Positions 15,696 to 25,427 of a DNA stretch of 64,000 nt are shown one piece after another. The notes under the pieces are model-generated. The model made no database searches. It was given only the letters and a program-made list of their open reading frames with translations, and had not been told where the DNA came from. The position numbers were made by a program, and so were the translations under genes. Every line of letters starts with the position of its first letter. Within the stretch, counting starts at the first letter, position 1. Source of the stretch: Clostridia bacterium (GTDB taxonomy: Bacteria; Bacillota; Clostridia; Oscillospirales; Acutalibacteraceae); contig JAKSQP010000010.1 in NCBI GenBank assembly GCA_024404025.1, positions 1-64,000 of the forward strand, given 5' to 3'.

Positions 15696-17498
15696 CTAAC
15701 CCAAAAGTCTATATTTTTCAAGCATTTTTGAAATTTTCTCACCTTTAGGCAAAATTATTATATCACTTTTGGTAATTCCACCCAAAAGCAAGAGAGAAAT
15801 TATGTATACAGCCGCCCCGCAAATCACCGCAGCTGCCGCCGCAAGGGTTGAACCGTTAAGGACGAAATCCGAAATATCCGGATTTATCAGCGCCGAAAGA
15901 ACCGAATAAGTCACATAGGCCGCCGCCCCGCAGAGAACGGCGCAGAAAAGCGGCTTCAGAATCGCCGATTTGATGCTGATTTTCACATCTGATATTTTCA
16001 GAAGTGAATACACATTGCAGAGAACAATAATAAGATAAAAAAGAACTGTTCCCGCAACCGCACCGTAAATATTGATTTTCGGATTGCCCACAAGCACATA
16101 ATTGCAGATTATCTTGCACACGGCGGCAACCGAAACCGACTTCATCGGAATATCCGTTCTGCCGATTGCCTGGAGCATATTTGCCGCAGGGGTTGAAACC
16201 GCAATAAGCGGCGTTGCGATGCCGTAGGCAATAAGCATGGGGACGATTACCGAAACGGAATCCGAGCTTGCTCCCCTGCCGTAAAGCATATTAAGAATCG
16301 GCTCGGCAAGGCACGCCATTCCGAAGCCGGCAGGCAGGGAAATAAGCATACAGATTCTGATAACCGTTTCAATCGTCGAACGTATTTCATATTTGTTTTC
16401 GGCAACCCATCCCGCCGCAAGAGCCGGCAGGGCGCTGACTCCGAGCTGAACGGTGACCGTCGGCACAAAGGTCTTGAAATCAAGAGCCGTTCCGTAAGCT
16501 CCCCAGAGATATCTTACCGTTTTCGGGATATCCGAAGCATTCAGCCTTCCGAGCGAAACCGCTTTATCAATTGCCGCTCTGTGAAGCAGATAAACGGAAT
16601 TATAATCTTTGTTCAGAGCTGAAAGCAGCCTCGCCTGAATGGTTGTTGTGTCTATGATATTCGTTATGTTCATAATCAGAGTGCTAATCACCATCGGCAC
16701 GGCAATTGCCGCCATTTTTCTGAATATTTCCGCAGAGCTGCTCTGCTTTCGGGAATTTATCAGCATTCCCCTTGTGAAGCCGTCACCCCTGATGCGATGA
16801 TAAATCACAACATAAATAAGACTCATCAAAGAGCCTGCGGTCACTCCCGCCATCGCCGCAGCGGCGGAAACGGGAGCAATGATCCCCGACAGCTCCTCGG
16901 AATTTTCAACCGCTTTTCCGAAAACGATTCCGCCGTTCTCAAATTGAGAAATGCCGATAACGGAAACCGTTTTTGCAAGAGCAAGGCCGATGCAAAGCTT
17001 ACCGAATGCCTCGATTATCTGCGAAACGGCAACCGGAGTCATATTCTGCAAGCCTTCATAATACCCTCTGTAAGCGGACACGATGCAACAGATAAAAACG
17101 AGCGGAGAAACAGAAATAACGGGCAAAAGAACATTAAAATAATCTCCCTTGCCCGTTAATTTTGCATAAGGAACAGCAGCCGCAAGCAGAATGACCGTTC
17201 CGGCAATCCCGACTGCCGTAAAAACTTTTTTGGAAACGCTGAAAACAGCTCTTGCCTCACGGCAATTGCCGAGGGCGACATTTTCGGCAACCATTCTTGA
17301 AATTGCAACAGGCAGGCCCGTCATTGCCACGGCAAGGATCGGGGTGATGATTTCATAGGCAGAGCTGAAATAGCCTCTGCCCACGCTGCCTATCATATTC
17401 GATAACGGCATTTTGAAAAGAACGCCGATTATCTTGACTGCGATCACTCCCGCCATCAGAATAACTGCGCCGTCAAGAACAGATTGTTTTTTTGCCAA
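15696..17498 (-). CDS. spoVB: MurJ/SpoVB-type polysaccharide flippase
   Basis: A 600-aa polytopic membrane protein (about 14 segments) of the MOP/MVF superfamily, which flips lipid-linked cell-wall or spore-cortex precursors. Family features are the start LDGAVILMAGVIAVKIIGVLFK, GYFSSAYEIITPILAVAMTGLPVAISRMVAEN and RLLSALNKDYNSVYLLHRAA. The start is a TTG at 17498 (MAKKQS), with AAGGTAG upstream and overlapping the end of the kinase gene region. Gene order fits Bacillus yabM. SpoVB itself or a vegetative YabM-like paralogue cannot be told apart from the sequence alone. Confidence 0.85.
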   Translation of the reverse strand: MAKKQSVLDGAVILMAGVIAVKIIGVLFKMPLSNMIGSVGRGYFSSAYEIITPILAVAMTGLPVAISRMVAENVALGNCREARAVFSVSKKVFTAVGIAGTVILLAAAVPYAKLTGKGDYFNVLLPVISVSPLVFICCIVSAYRGYYEGLQNMTPVAVSQIIEAFGKLCIGLALAKTVSVIGISQFENGGIVFGKAVENSEELSGIIAPVSAAAAMAGVTAGSLMSLIYVVIYHRIRGDGFTRGMLINSRKQSSSAEIFRKMAAIAVPMVISTLIMNITNIIDTTTIQARLLSALNKDYNSVYLLHRAAIDKAVSLGRLNASDIPKTVRYLWGAYGTALDFKTFVPTVTVQLGVSALPALAAGWVAENKYEIRSTIETVIRICMLISLPAGFGMACLAEPILNMLYGRGASSDSVSVIVPMLIAYGIATPLIAVSTPAANMLQAIGRTDIPMKSVSVAAVCKIICNYVLVGNPKINIYGAVAGTVLFYLIIVLCNVYSLLKISDVKISIKSAILKPLFCAVLCGAAAYVTYSVLSALINPDISDFVLNGSTLAAAAAVICGAAVYIISLLLLGGITKSDIIILPKGEKISKMLEKYRLLG

Positions 17499-17513
17499 AT
17501 GCTTCTCACTACC

Positions 17514-18428
17514 TTACGGAATAAATTCTTTTAATACCGAATCCTCAGGAAGCAATGAAGCATCAATACTTCTGAATTTTTTCAGCTTCTCCCGAAGCTG
17601 CTCCGCTTTTTCGGAATATTCCTCAAAATCCTCTTCCGATAAAAGCCCGATTGCAACATCTTTGATCAAACACGGCTCGCACGGATGGAACGAATCAATC
17701 TTAACATCCGCATAATCTTCAAACGGGAAAAGATATTTATCCTCTCCGTCCGAAACGCTCTGCCATATATCAAATGTTCTCTTGATCGACATTGACCTTG
17801 TGAAATAATCTCTGACCGCCCTGCGGATAAATCGAAGATCCCGTTTTGAAAGCAGCACATCGCCGTTATCTTCATATATCCTCGTTGAAACGCTGACATA
17901 GATTTTGAAAAGATTCTTTTCGTCAATGCCCTGTGTTATCAGCGGATTCAGAGCGTGAAGCCCTTCAATGATGATAATATCGTTTTCACCGAGGTCGATT
18001 GATTTAACATCATCATTGCGCATTCCCGTTGAAAAATCGAATTCGGGAAGCAGAGTTTCTTTTCCGCTGACAAGGGATGCGATTTTTTCTCTTATCAGAT
18101 CAACAGCAAGAGATTCAACGCATTCGTAATCATCTTCGCCTTTTTCGTTTTTCGGATAATCCGGCTCGTTATGGCTGCGGTAAAAATCATCAAGCGAAAC
18201 GGAATAAGCATTGCCTCCGAGCTTTTCGATAATTCCCGAAAGGATTTTAGCCGTTGTGGTTTTTCCGGATGAGCTCGGCCCCGCAAGCATCACGATTTTC
18301 TTATCCGTATCCGCAAAAATCTTTTCGGCGCAGTCCGTTACCGCCGCTCTGTATTTTTCTGCACATTCATCAACAAATTTCTCCGGATTTTCTGCGCAGG
18401 AATTAATTCTGTCACAAGTATATTTCAT
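17514..18428 (-). CDS. Uridine kinase/phosphoribulokinase family P-loop kinase
   Basis: A nucleoside or sugar kinase of 304 aa with Walker A MLAGPSSSGKTTTAKIL, the uridine-kinase element VSLDDFYRSHNEPDYPKNE, and IIIEGLHALNPLI. Many clostridial relatives carry an extra N-terminal TGS/threonyl-tRNA-synthetase-like domain; this one begins only about 40 residues before the P-loop, so that part is missing. The substrate is not certain. It follows hemZ by 19 bases in the long minus-strand run. Confidence 0.8.
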   Translation of the reverse strand: MKYTCDRINSCAENPEKFVDECAEKYRAAVTDCAEKIFADTDKKIVMLAGPSSSGKTTTAKILSGIIEKLGGNAYSVSLDDFYRSHNEPDYPKNEKGEDDYECVESLAVDLIREKIASLVSGKETLLPEFDFSTGMRNDDVKSIDLGENDIIIIEGLHALNPLITQGIDEKNLFKIYVSVSTRIYEDNGDVLLSKRDLRFIRRAVRDYFTRSMSIKRTFDIWQSVSDGEDKYLFPFEDYADVKIDSFHPCEPCLIKDVAIGLLSEEDFEEYSEKAEQLREKLKKFRSIDASLLPEDSVLKEFIP

Positions 18429-18447
18429 TTCAGTTCACCTGTTAAAC

Positions 18448-19917
18448 TTAATATGCGGAATAAAAGTCTTTTATTCCGTTTTTGCGTTCAACTATTTTAT
18501 CAAATCCCGAAATATATTCATAAGGATATTTAAAATTAAAAATGCGTTCAACATTGGTCGTTCCCGGCTCGCAGAGCTTTGTTACTCCGCCCGCACCGGC
18601 TGCAATAACGGTATGGCATTCCTCCATCATAAATACATTATAAAGGCCTTCTTTGCCCGGCTTGCACCAGCCGACATTTTCAAGATTGCCAACGCATTTG
18701 CTCTGGCGATACATATAGTATGGCAGGTAGCCGCTTGTAGGCAGCATTTCGGAAGCATAATCAAGCATTTTCTTTGCTTCAATTCCGTCTGCAACCGCTG
18801 CACCGGAAGCATTCAGATTTGATGAACGCTTGAGTGCAAGCGAATGAACGGTTATATTTTCGGGAGCAAGAGAAACCGCAGTATCAAGGCTTGCTCTGAA
18901 ATCTTCAAAGCTTTCTTCGGGAAGACCTGCGATAAGGTCCATATTTATGCAGTCAAAATCATAGGTTTTCGCAAGCCGGTAAGCTTTTATCGCCTGCTCA
19001 ACAGTATGATTTCTGCCGACTATATCGAGAGTGTGCTGATTAAAGGTCTGCGGATTTATGCTGATCCTACCGACATTATGGAATCTTAACGCACGAAGCT
19101 TTTCGGGAGTTACCGTATCCGGTCTTCCGATTTCAACGGTATATTCTCTTATGCCGCTCATATCAAAGCCTTTTTCAACCGAACAGAGGAGGCGGTCAAG
19201 CTGGGGAGCCTCAAGCACTCCCGGAGTTCCTCCGCCGAAATAAACGCTTTCAAGCTTCAGTCCGCTTCCTTTTGCTATTCTGCCCGAAAGCTCGATTTCC
19301 TCTGCAAGCTTATCAAGATATTCGGGGAGAAGCTTTCTTGCGTTCACATTGGTTATCGAATGCGAAACAAAAGAACAATAGCTACATCTTGTGGGGCAGA
19401 ACGGAATCGAAATATACAGACTGAATGATTCGGGCTTTGAAAGAGAAACTATGCTCTGCTCCGTTGAAGCAACCGCACGTGCAAGCTCCGTTTTTTCTTT
19501 GCTGACGAGCAGATCGTTCATAAAATAATTCATTGCGCCTTCGGATCCCATGCTATCGATAAGGCGAAGCATAAGCTTTGACGGGCGAACTCCCGTAAGC
19601 ACTCCCCAGGGAGGAATATAACCCGTGATTTCCGAAAATATGTAAAAAATCAACTGTGCGGTCTTAAGCTCGCCTTTATCGTGAAGCTCATCCACAGGGC
19701 AGATTATTTTTTCTCTCTTTTCAAGATATTTTTCGCCGGCTTTGACCGAAACGAATATCTCCGCTCCGCCATCAACCGGAGTGAACGATGTGATGACTTC
19801 GTTTTCATCCTTGCCCTCGCCGTCACGGCAGACATCTATTTTTTCATTCGGATAAAATACTCTGCACAGATTTTCGCATTCATAGTGATAATCGTGGCCA
19901 AGCACTCTGAGAATCAT
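18448..19917 (-). CDS. hemZ: Radical SAM coproporphyrinogen dehydrogenase-like protein HemZ
   Basis: A radical SAM enzyme of the oxygen-independent coproporphyrinogen oxidase family. The 489-aa protein has a long N-terminal region (to about residue 165) typical of HemZ, then the cluster motif FCPTRCSYCSF (Cx3Cx2C), the GGTPG SAM loop and the HemN-like C-terminal part. No other haem genes are in the window, so the true substrate is open. It starts four bases inside the end of the upstream MBL gene, with AAGGATGG as ribosome site. Confidence 0.87.
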   Translation of the reverse strand: MILRVLGHDYHYECENLCRVFYPNEKIDVCRDGEGKDENEVITSFTPVDGGAEIFVSVKAGEKYLEKREKIICPVDELHDKGELKTAQLIFYIFSEITGYIPPWGVLTGVRPSKLMLRLIDSMGSEGAMNYFMNDLLVSKEKTELARAVASTEQSIVSLSKPESFSLYISIPFCPTRCSYCSFVSHSITNVNARKLLPEYLDKLAEEIELSGRIAKGSGLKLESVYFGGGTPGVLEAPQLDRLLCSVEKGFDMSGIREYTVEIGRPDTVTPEKLRALRFHNVGRISINPQTFNQHTLDIVGRNHTVEQAIKAYRLAKTYDFDCINMDLIAGLPEESFEDFRASLDTAVSLAPENITVHSLALKRSSNLNASGAAVADGIEAKKMLDYASEMLPTSGYLPYYMYRQSKCVGNLENVGWCKPGKEGLYNVFMMEECHTVIAAGAGGVTKLCEPGTTNVERIFNFKYPYEYISGFDKIVERKNGIKDFYSAY

Positions 19918-20558
19918 TGATTATCCATCCTTCTGATAAATCTATTGCGGTGTCTCTCGTTTTCGAGAGTGGTCATTCTGTTGTGGCCGGGATAAATATC
20001 ATAGTCACCGTCAAGAGATATAAGCTTTTTCAGCGACGAAGAAAGAAGCCCGAAATCGCCGCCCCTGAAATCCGTTCTTCCGACCGTCAAGCAGAAAAGA
20101 GTGTCTCCGCTGATGATCGCTCTTGAATTTTCGATGACATAGCACACTCCGCCCGGAGTATGGCCGGGAGTATGAATGACTTTTATTTTTTCTTTTCCGA
20201 GGAAAAGTTCATCGCCGTCATTCAGCTTTATATCCGCTTTAAGGCATTTCTGCGGCATGGGCATATTTTCCGCCGCAAGGCTGATTTCGGGATCATTGAG
20301 GCAAACGGCATCGAGAGAATGGATCGCAGCCTCTGCGCCCGTTGCTTCTTTTATATCGCAAACACCCATTATATGGTCAAAATGGCCGTGAGTGAGAAGA
20401 ATATATTTCAGCTTTGCGCCCGTAGCTTTTATTGCTTCGAGCGTGCTTTCGTAGCACCATCCCGGATCAACTATTGCGCATTCCGTTGATTCATCATCCG
20501 TGAGCAGCCAGCAATTTGCGAATATCGGATGCTCCATCGGAACAAGTTCAATCTTCAT
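19914..20558 (-). CDS. MBL-fold metallohydrolase, glyoxalase II-like
   Basis: A zinc hydrolase of 214 aa with the metal motif LLTHGHFDHIMG, VIHTPGHTPGG and ISGDTLFCLTVGRTD, and a C-terminal YPGHNRMTTLENE. It is the small clostridial form between dtd and hemZ, probably a hydroxyacylglutathione-hydrolase-like thioesterase, but these cells usually lack glutathione. The ribosome site AGAGGT precedes the ATG. Confidence 0.9.
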   Translation of the reverse strand: MKIELVPMEHPIFANCWLLTDDESTECAIVDPGWCYESTLEAIKATGAKLKYILLTHGHFDHIMGVCDIKEATGAEAAIHSLDAVCLNDPEISLAAENMPMPQKCLKADIKLNDGDELFLGKEKIKVIHTPGHTPGGVCYVIENSRAIISGDTLFCLTVGRTDFRGGDFGLLSSSLKKLISLDGDYDIYPGHNRMTTLENERHRNRFIRRMDNQ

Positions 20559-20562
20559 AATT

Positions 20563-21021
20563 TTACCTCTTATCCCATATATCCGTATCCATAATTATCG
20601 TAACCGGACCGTCATTGTCGATTTTTACCATCATATCGGCTCCAAATTCGCCGTGCTCGACCCTGACGATTCCGAGATTTTTCAGGCATTCGCAAAAATA
20701 TTCATAAAGCGCATTCGCCTCTTCGGGAGGAGCGGAATCGGTAAATGAAGGTCTGTTGCCCTTGCGGATATCAGCGCAGAGAGTGAACTGCGAAACAACA
20801 AGTATCCCTCCTCCGACATTGAGAATATCAAGGTTCATTTTTCCGTTTTCATCCTCGAAAACACGAAGCTTTGATATTTTTGCGGCAAGCAGCTCCGCCT
20901 GCTCCTTTGTGTCGCCGTTCATAACGCCGAGAAGCACATTATAGCCCTTGTCAACGCTGCCGATAAGCTTTCCGTCAACACTGACGCTTGATGATTTGAC
21001 TCTCTGAACAACTGCTTTCAT
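20563..21021 (-). CDS. dtd: D-aminoacyl-tRNA deacylase
   Basis: Dtd removes D-amino acids (and glycine) from mischarged tRNA. The 152-aa protein has MKAVVQRVKSSSVSVDG, the catalytic SQFTLCAD motif and a C-terminal motif around EHGEFGADMMVKIDNDGPV, close to the family N/GP pattern. GAGGAAAAGG precedes the ATG. It lies between relA and the MBL gene, four bases from the latter, a gene order common in Gram-positive bacteria. Confidence 0.95.
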   Translation of the reverse strand: MKAVVQRVKSSSVSVDGKLIGSVDKGYNVLLGVMNGDTKEQAELLAAKISKLRVFEDENGKMNLDILNVGGGILVVSQFTLCADIRKGNRPSFTDSAPPEEANALYEYFCECLKNLGIVRVEHGEFGADMMVKIDNDGPVTIIMDTDIWDKR

Positions 21022-21032
21022 AATCCTTTTCC

Positions 21033-23243
21033 TCAGATTCCCGAGCGTTCAATGTTAAGAACGCCCGATATTTTTGAAATCTTCTGCGTAACGGAATTGA
21101 GATGCTCAACGCCGTTAACGGAAACCGTGACGGCAATATACGCCGTGCCGTCCTTGAGATTTCTTGAGCTTATATCATTAATCATGATGTGCATTGAAGC
21201 AAGCATACTCGAAATATCGGCAATAAGTCCGATTCTGTTAAGGCAGAACATTCCGAGAGTGCATTTGAATTCATCTCTTGAATTTGAATCCCAGTAAACA
21301 TCTATCCATCTTTCCGGCTCTCCGGATTTTGAAATATCTTTCGGAACATTGGTGCAGCTCTTCGTATGAATCGAAACGCCGTGACCTCTTGTTATGAAGC
21401 CGATGATGTCATCGCCGGGCAGAGGATTGCAGCATCTTGAAAATTTAACAAGGCAGTTATCGATTCCTTCAATAACAACACCCTCCTTGCTCCTCGTTCT
21501 TTTCTTTGCGGGAGCAATGTTGATAACCGGCTCTTCGGCTTTCGTAAGCTTGTTATAATCCTCTTTGATTTTAGGCATAAGCCTCATGAGCGAAATTCCG
21601 CCGTAGCCTATTGCGGCATAGAATTCATCTATCGTTTTGCAGTTCTGCCTTTCGGCTATCTTCATAAGGAATTCTTCATATTCATCATCGCTCAACCTTA
21701 TGAAATTGCGTCTGAATTCTTTTTCGACCTCGTTTTTGCCCTCAATGATGTTTTCTTCTCTGCGTTCTTTCTTGAACCACTGGCGGATCTTTGTTCTCGC
21801 CTGGCTCGTTTTGACTATCTTCAGCCAGTCCCTGCTCGGGCCTTTTCCCTGCTGCGAGGAAGTGATTATCTCAACGATTTCTCCGGTTTTGACCTGATAA
21901 TCAATGGGAACGATTCTTCCGTCAACCTTTGCGCCGACCATCTTGCTTCCGACTGCCGAATGGATCGCATAGGCAAAGTCGATAACCGTTGAGCCGAGAG
22001 GAAGATTGAAAACATCGCCTTTCGGGGTAAACACAAACACCTCTTCGGGAACAAGATCGCTCTTGATAGTTGTAACAATGTCCTCAACATTGTCGCTTTC
22101 CGTCTGGCTTTCAAGAAGCTGTCTTATCCATGCAAGGCGCTCCTCGAATTTCTGCGTTCCGTTGATGCCGAGCTTATATTTCCAGTGAGCCGCAATGCCG
22201 TATTCGGCGGTATGGTGCATTTCCCATGTTCTTATCTGAACCTCAAACGGGATGCCCTCCTTGCCCAAAACAGTTGTATGCAGCGACTGATACATATTCG
22301 GCTTCGGGGTTGAAATATAATCTTTGAATCTGCCGGGAATCGGCGTAAACATATCGTGAATGATTCCGAGGCAGTTATAGCAGTCGATAACCGTATCAAC
22401 AATTATTCTGACCGCATATATATCATAAATTTCATCAATATTTTTATTCTGCATATACATTTTGCGGTATATGCCGTGAACGGATTTGATTCTTCCGCTG
22501 ACCTGCGCAGAAACAACAACCGTTTTGACCTGATCTTCGATTTTCTTCTTTGTTTCTTCAAGAAATTCCGTTCTTGACTGACTCTGTTTTTCAAGAGCTT
22601 TCTCTATATCGCCGTAAGCAACGGGATCAAGATAGCTGATGGAAAGATCTTCAAGCTCCTCTTTTATCTGCCTGATACCGAGGCGGTGGGCAATCGGAGC
22701 ATAAATTTCAAGGGTTTCAAGAGCGATTTCTCTTCTGCGCTGCTCAGGCTTGAACATAAGAGTGCGCATATTATGAAGACGGTCCGCAAGCTTGATGATT
22801 ATAACTCTTATATCTCTCGACATCGCCATGAGCATTTTGCGGATATTTTCAGCCTGCTGTTCTTCCTTTGATGTTATTGAAACCTTGCCGATTTTGGTCA
22901 CGCCTTCAACAAGATCAGCAACCGTTTCTCCGAATTCGGACTGGAGCTGTTCGTGCGTTACGCTTGTGTCCTCAACGGTATCGTGAAGAAGAGCGGCAAT
23001 AACGGATGCCTCATCCATACCGAGCTCTGCAAGAATTATTGCAACGCTCAGCGGATGAATTATATAAGGCTCGCCGGAAAGACGCTTCTGATCTGCGTGA
23101 GCCGCTTCGGCGGTTTCATAGGCCTTTCTGATATTCGGAAAATCCGTGTCCGCAATGTTCTTCTTCATCAGCGAAATAAGAACATCATATCCCTCTTCCG
23201 GCGTTGATAACGGAAATTCGGCTTTTGAATTAAGTTCTTTCAT
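21033..23243 (-). CDS. relA: Bifunctional (p)ppGpp synthetase/hydrolase RelA/SpoT
   Basis: The stringent-response enzyme. Domains in order: HD hydrolase (YIIHPLSVAIILAELGMD, ALLHDTVEDT), synthetase with DIYAVRIIVDTVIDCY and KDYISTPKPNMYQSLHTTV, TGS (VFVFTPKGDVFNLPLGSTV), a zinc/conserved-Cys segment (FSRCCNPLPGDDIIG) and a C-terminal ACT domain. Both active sites look intact. The start is the ATG at 23243 with GGAGAG upstream; an in-frame GTG lies two codons earlier. It is 12 bases upstream of dtd and just after recJ. Confidence 0.95.
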   Translation of the reverse strand: MKELNSKAEFPLSTPEEGYDVLISLMKKNIADTDFPNIRKAYETAEAAHADQKRLSGEPYIIHPLSVAIILAELGMDEASVIAALLHDTVEDTSVTHEQLQSEFGETVADLVEGVTKIGKVSITSKEEQQAENIRKMLMAMSRDIRVIIIKLADRLHNMRTLMFKPEQRRREIALETLEIYAPIAHRLGIRQIKEELEDLSISYLDPVAYGDIEKALEKQSQSRTEFLEETKKKIEDQVKTVVVSAQVSGRIKSVHGIYRKMYMQNKNIDEIYDIYAVRIIVDTVIDCYNCLGIIHDMFTPIPGRFKDYISTPKPNMYQSLHTTVLGKEGIPFEVQIRTWEMHHTAEYGIAAHWKYKLGINGTQKFEERLAWIRQLLESQTESDNVEDIVTTIKSDLVPEEVFVFTPKGDVFNLPLGSTVIDFAYAIHSAVGSKMVGAKVDGRIVPIDYQVKTGEIVEIITSSQQGKGPSRDWLKIVKTSQARTKIRQWFKKERREENIIEGKNEVEKEFRRNFIRLSDDEYEEFLMKIAERQNCKTIDEFYAAIGYGGISLMRLMPKIKEDYNKLTKAEEPVINIAPAKKRTRSKEGVVIEGIDNCLVKFSRCCNPLPGDDIIGFITRGHGVSIHTKSCTNVPKDISKSGEPERWIDVYWDSNSRDEFKCTLGMFCLNRIGLIADISSMLASMHIMINDISSRNLKDGTAYIAVTVSVNGVEHLNSVTQKISKISGVLNIERSGI

Positions 23244-23263
23244 ATTCACACTCTCCGATAAAA

Positions 23264-25300
23264 TCAGATACAGCTTCTGAGCCGTTTCATTATAGCGGAA
23301 TCTTCAAGGTCAACCTTTCGGGGATTCTCCGGAACCGTAACGCGTCCGTCGGCGTCGGTTTCAAGCACGCCCATTTCAAGCATAACGGCAACCGCCGTAT
23401 TGATTACGGCTATATTTTCGCCGTCATCGCCCAGTCTTATGCAAAGCTCTTCGCACTGTTCGTCCCTGAGCGGTTCCTGCTTTATGCTTCTGAAAACATC
23501 AACCTGCAATGCTCTTTCCGGAATCAGAGCCTGCGCTTCGGAGCCGGTAAGTTTTTCGCTGCGGGCAAGTTTTTCAAAAAGATTGATTCCGTGAAGAACC
23601 TTTTCTTCATCGGTGTCGGAGGGTCTCATCGCCTTGATGATAACGGAAACACGCTCCTCACCGTTATATATATTGCGGTCAAGATTAACTGCAAGGTCAA
23701 CCCTGCTGCCTTTTGAATAAGGGAATTTCTTTTCCGGCATTCCGAACCACAAAGCGTTGATTCTTGAACTGCCCTTTGAAACGGTTATTCTCACGTGTTT
23801 GCCCTCAGAAAGGCTGTTTATTTCGTCTATTCTCACTCCGAAAAGTCCGAAAACCGGTTGGGGATTGCCCGTGCCGAAAGGTTCAAGCATAGCCATAGCC
23901 GACACAATATCAAGCGAAACGGACTCCGGGTTAAGACGGCAGTCAACTCTCTGAATTGCAAACGGCATTTCCTTATCAGCCGCAAATTCATTGATCCTTC
24001 TTCTGAATTCATCTATGTTTTCCGATTTAAGGCTTACGCCTGCCGCAAGAGTATGGCCGCCGAAATGATCAAGAACATCCGCAGCGGATTCAATTGCATC
24101 ATAGATCGAAAAGCCTTCTATGCTTCTTCCGGAGCCTCTTGCATTTTCACCGTCACGGGAAATAACAACAGAGGGTCTGCCGTATTTTTCGGTTATCCTT
24201 GCCGCAACTATGCCGACTACTCCCTGGTGCCAGCCTTCGCCGTCAACAACTATAACACGCTGATTTTTTATGTCTGCATTCTTTTCAAGCATTGATGTTG
24301 CCTGAACGAAAATATCCGTTTCGGTCTTCTGACGCAAAGCGTTCATATTGCTGATTTCGTCTGCAATAAGTGATGCGCTGTCATCATCAGCCGAAAGAAG
24401 AAGCTCCAGTGCCTTGTCAGCCGATCCCATTCTGCCTGCCGCATTGATTCTCGGGCAGACCGTGTAGGCAGCGGTTGAAGCGCTGAAAATCTTGTCGGCA
24501 ATTCCCGCCGAAATCATCAGAGCATATATGCCGGGCCTCGGATCTTCATTTATGAGGCGCAGTCCCCTGCTTACCATAACTCTGTTTTCATCGGTCAGAG
24601 CAACAACATCTCCGATGGTGCCGAGAGCAACAAGGTCTCCGTATTCCGCAAGGAGCATATCCTCCTCCCCGCCCTCAAGGGCGCAGACGAGCTTGAACGC
24701 AACTCCGACTCCGGACATCTCTTTAAACTCGCTCGGGCAGTCTTCTCTGTGAGGATCAACAACCGCAACGGCATCGGGAAGCTCATCGCCGACTTTATGG
24801 TGATCGGTAACAACAACATCCATTCCGAGCTGCTTTGCAAGCTTCGTTTCTTCGATTGCCGAAACGCCGTTATCAACCGTTACTATGAGCTTAACGCCCA
24901 TTTCCGCAAGCTTTCGGACCGATTCAAGGCTCATTCCGTAGCCTTCGCCCAATCTGTCCGGAATATAGCGGATAACATTTGCATCTCTTGCTTCAAGGTA
25001 AGAATAGAGCAGAGCTGTTGCGGTTACGCCGTCGCAGTCATAATCTCCGAAAACGCAGATAAGCTCAAAGGCATCAATTGCGGCGTTGATCCTTATGCTC
25101 GCTTTATCCATATCCTTTATTGACATCGGGTCAAGCGAAAGAGGAGCATCCGGATCAAAGAATTCCTCTGTTTTTTCTATTGTTTCAAATCCGCGAGAGG
25201 CGGCAAGAAGCGCGGCAAACGGATCAAGGCTCAATTCCTGCGCAAGCTGGGCAGCAAGGTCCTTGTCTGTTTTCGCCACTATCCATTTTTTTCGTCTCAT
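23264..25300 (-). CDS. recJ: Single-stranded-DNA-specific exonuclease RecJ
   Basis: A 5'-3' ssDNA exonuclease in recombination and mismatch repair. DHH motifs are present: VFGDYDCDGVTATALL, VTVDNGVSA, VTDHHKVGDELPDA, and the DHHA1 GGHTLAAGVSL. A C-terminal OB part and an extra roughly 100-residue tail follow. The start is placed at the ATG at 25300, which AAAGGA precedes by eight bases; the upstream in-frame ATG at 25309 and TTG at 25318 sit on the ribosome site. It heads the 15-gene minus-strand run. Confidence 0.94.
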   Translation of the reverse strand: MRRKKWIVAKTDKDLAAQLAQELSLDPFAALLAASRGFETIEKTEEFFDPDAPLSLDPMSIKDMDKASIRINAAIDAFELICVFGDYDCDGVTATALLYSYLEARDANVIRYIPDRLGEGYGMSLESVRKLAEMGVKLIVTVDNGVSAIEETKLAKQLGMDVVVTDHHKVGDELPDAVAVVDPHREDCPSEFKEMSGVGVAFKLVCALEGGEEDMLLAEYGDLVALGTIGDVVALTDENRVMVSRGLRLINEDPRPGIYALMISAGIADKIFSASTAAYTVCPRINAAGRMGSADKALELLLSADDDSASLIADEISNMNALRQKTETDIFVQATSMLEKNADIKNQRVIVVDGEGWHQGVVGIVAARITEKYGRPSVVISRDGENARGSGRSIEGFSIYDAIESAADVLDHFGGHTLAAGVSLKSENIDEFRRRINEFAADKEMPFAIQRVDCRLNPESVSLDIVSAMAMLEPFGTGNPQPVFGLFGVRIDEINSLSEGKHVRITVSKGSSRINALWFGMPEKKFPYSKGSRVDLAVNLDRNIYNGEERVSVIIKAMRPSDTDEEKVLHGINLFEKLARSEKLTGSEAQALIPERALQVDVFRSIKQEPLRDEQCEELCIRLGDDGENIAVINTAVAVMLEMGVLETDADGRVTVPENPRKVDLEDSAIMKRLRSCI

Positions 25301-25327
25301 AGCGATCATTCCTTTCAATATCTTTTT

Positions 25328-25356
25328 ATTTTATCATATATAAACAAAATATTCAA
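25328..25356 (-). promoter_or_regulatory. Promoter of recJ and the long minus-strand gene run
   Basis: On the minus strand TTGAAT (25351-25356), 17-nt spacer ending TGA, TAAAAT (25328-25333). Confidence 0.75.
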
Positions 25357-25427
25357 GAATTTTATGAACGATTTTATGCTCCGAAGCCTTGATTTTGCAT
25401 ATAATTTAGTAAGGCAGGTGCAATAAT

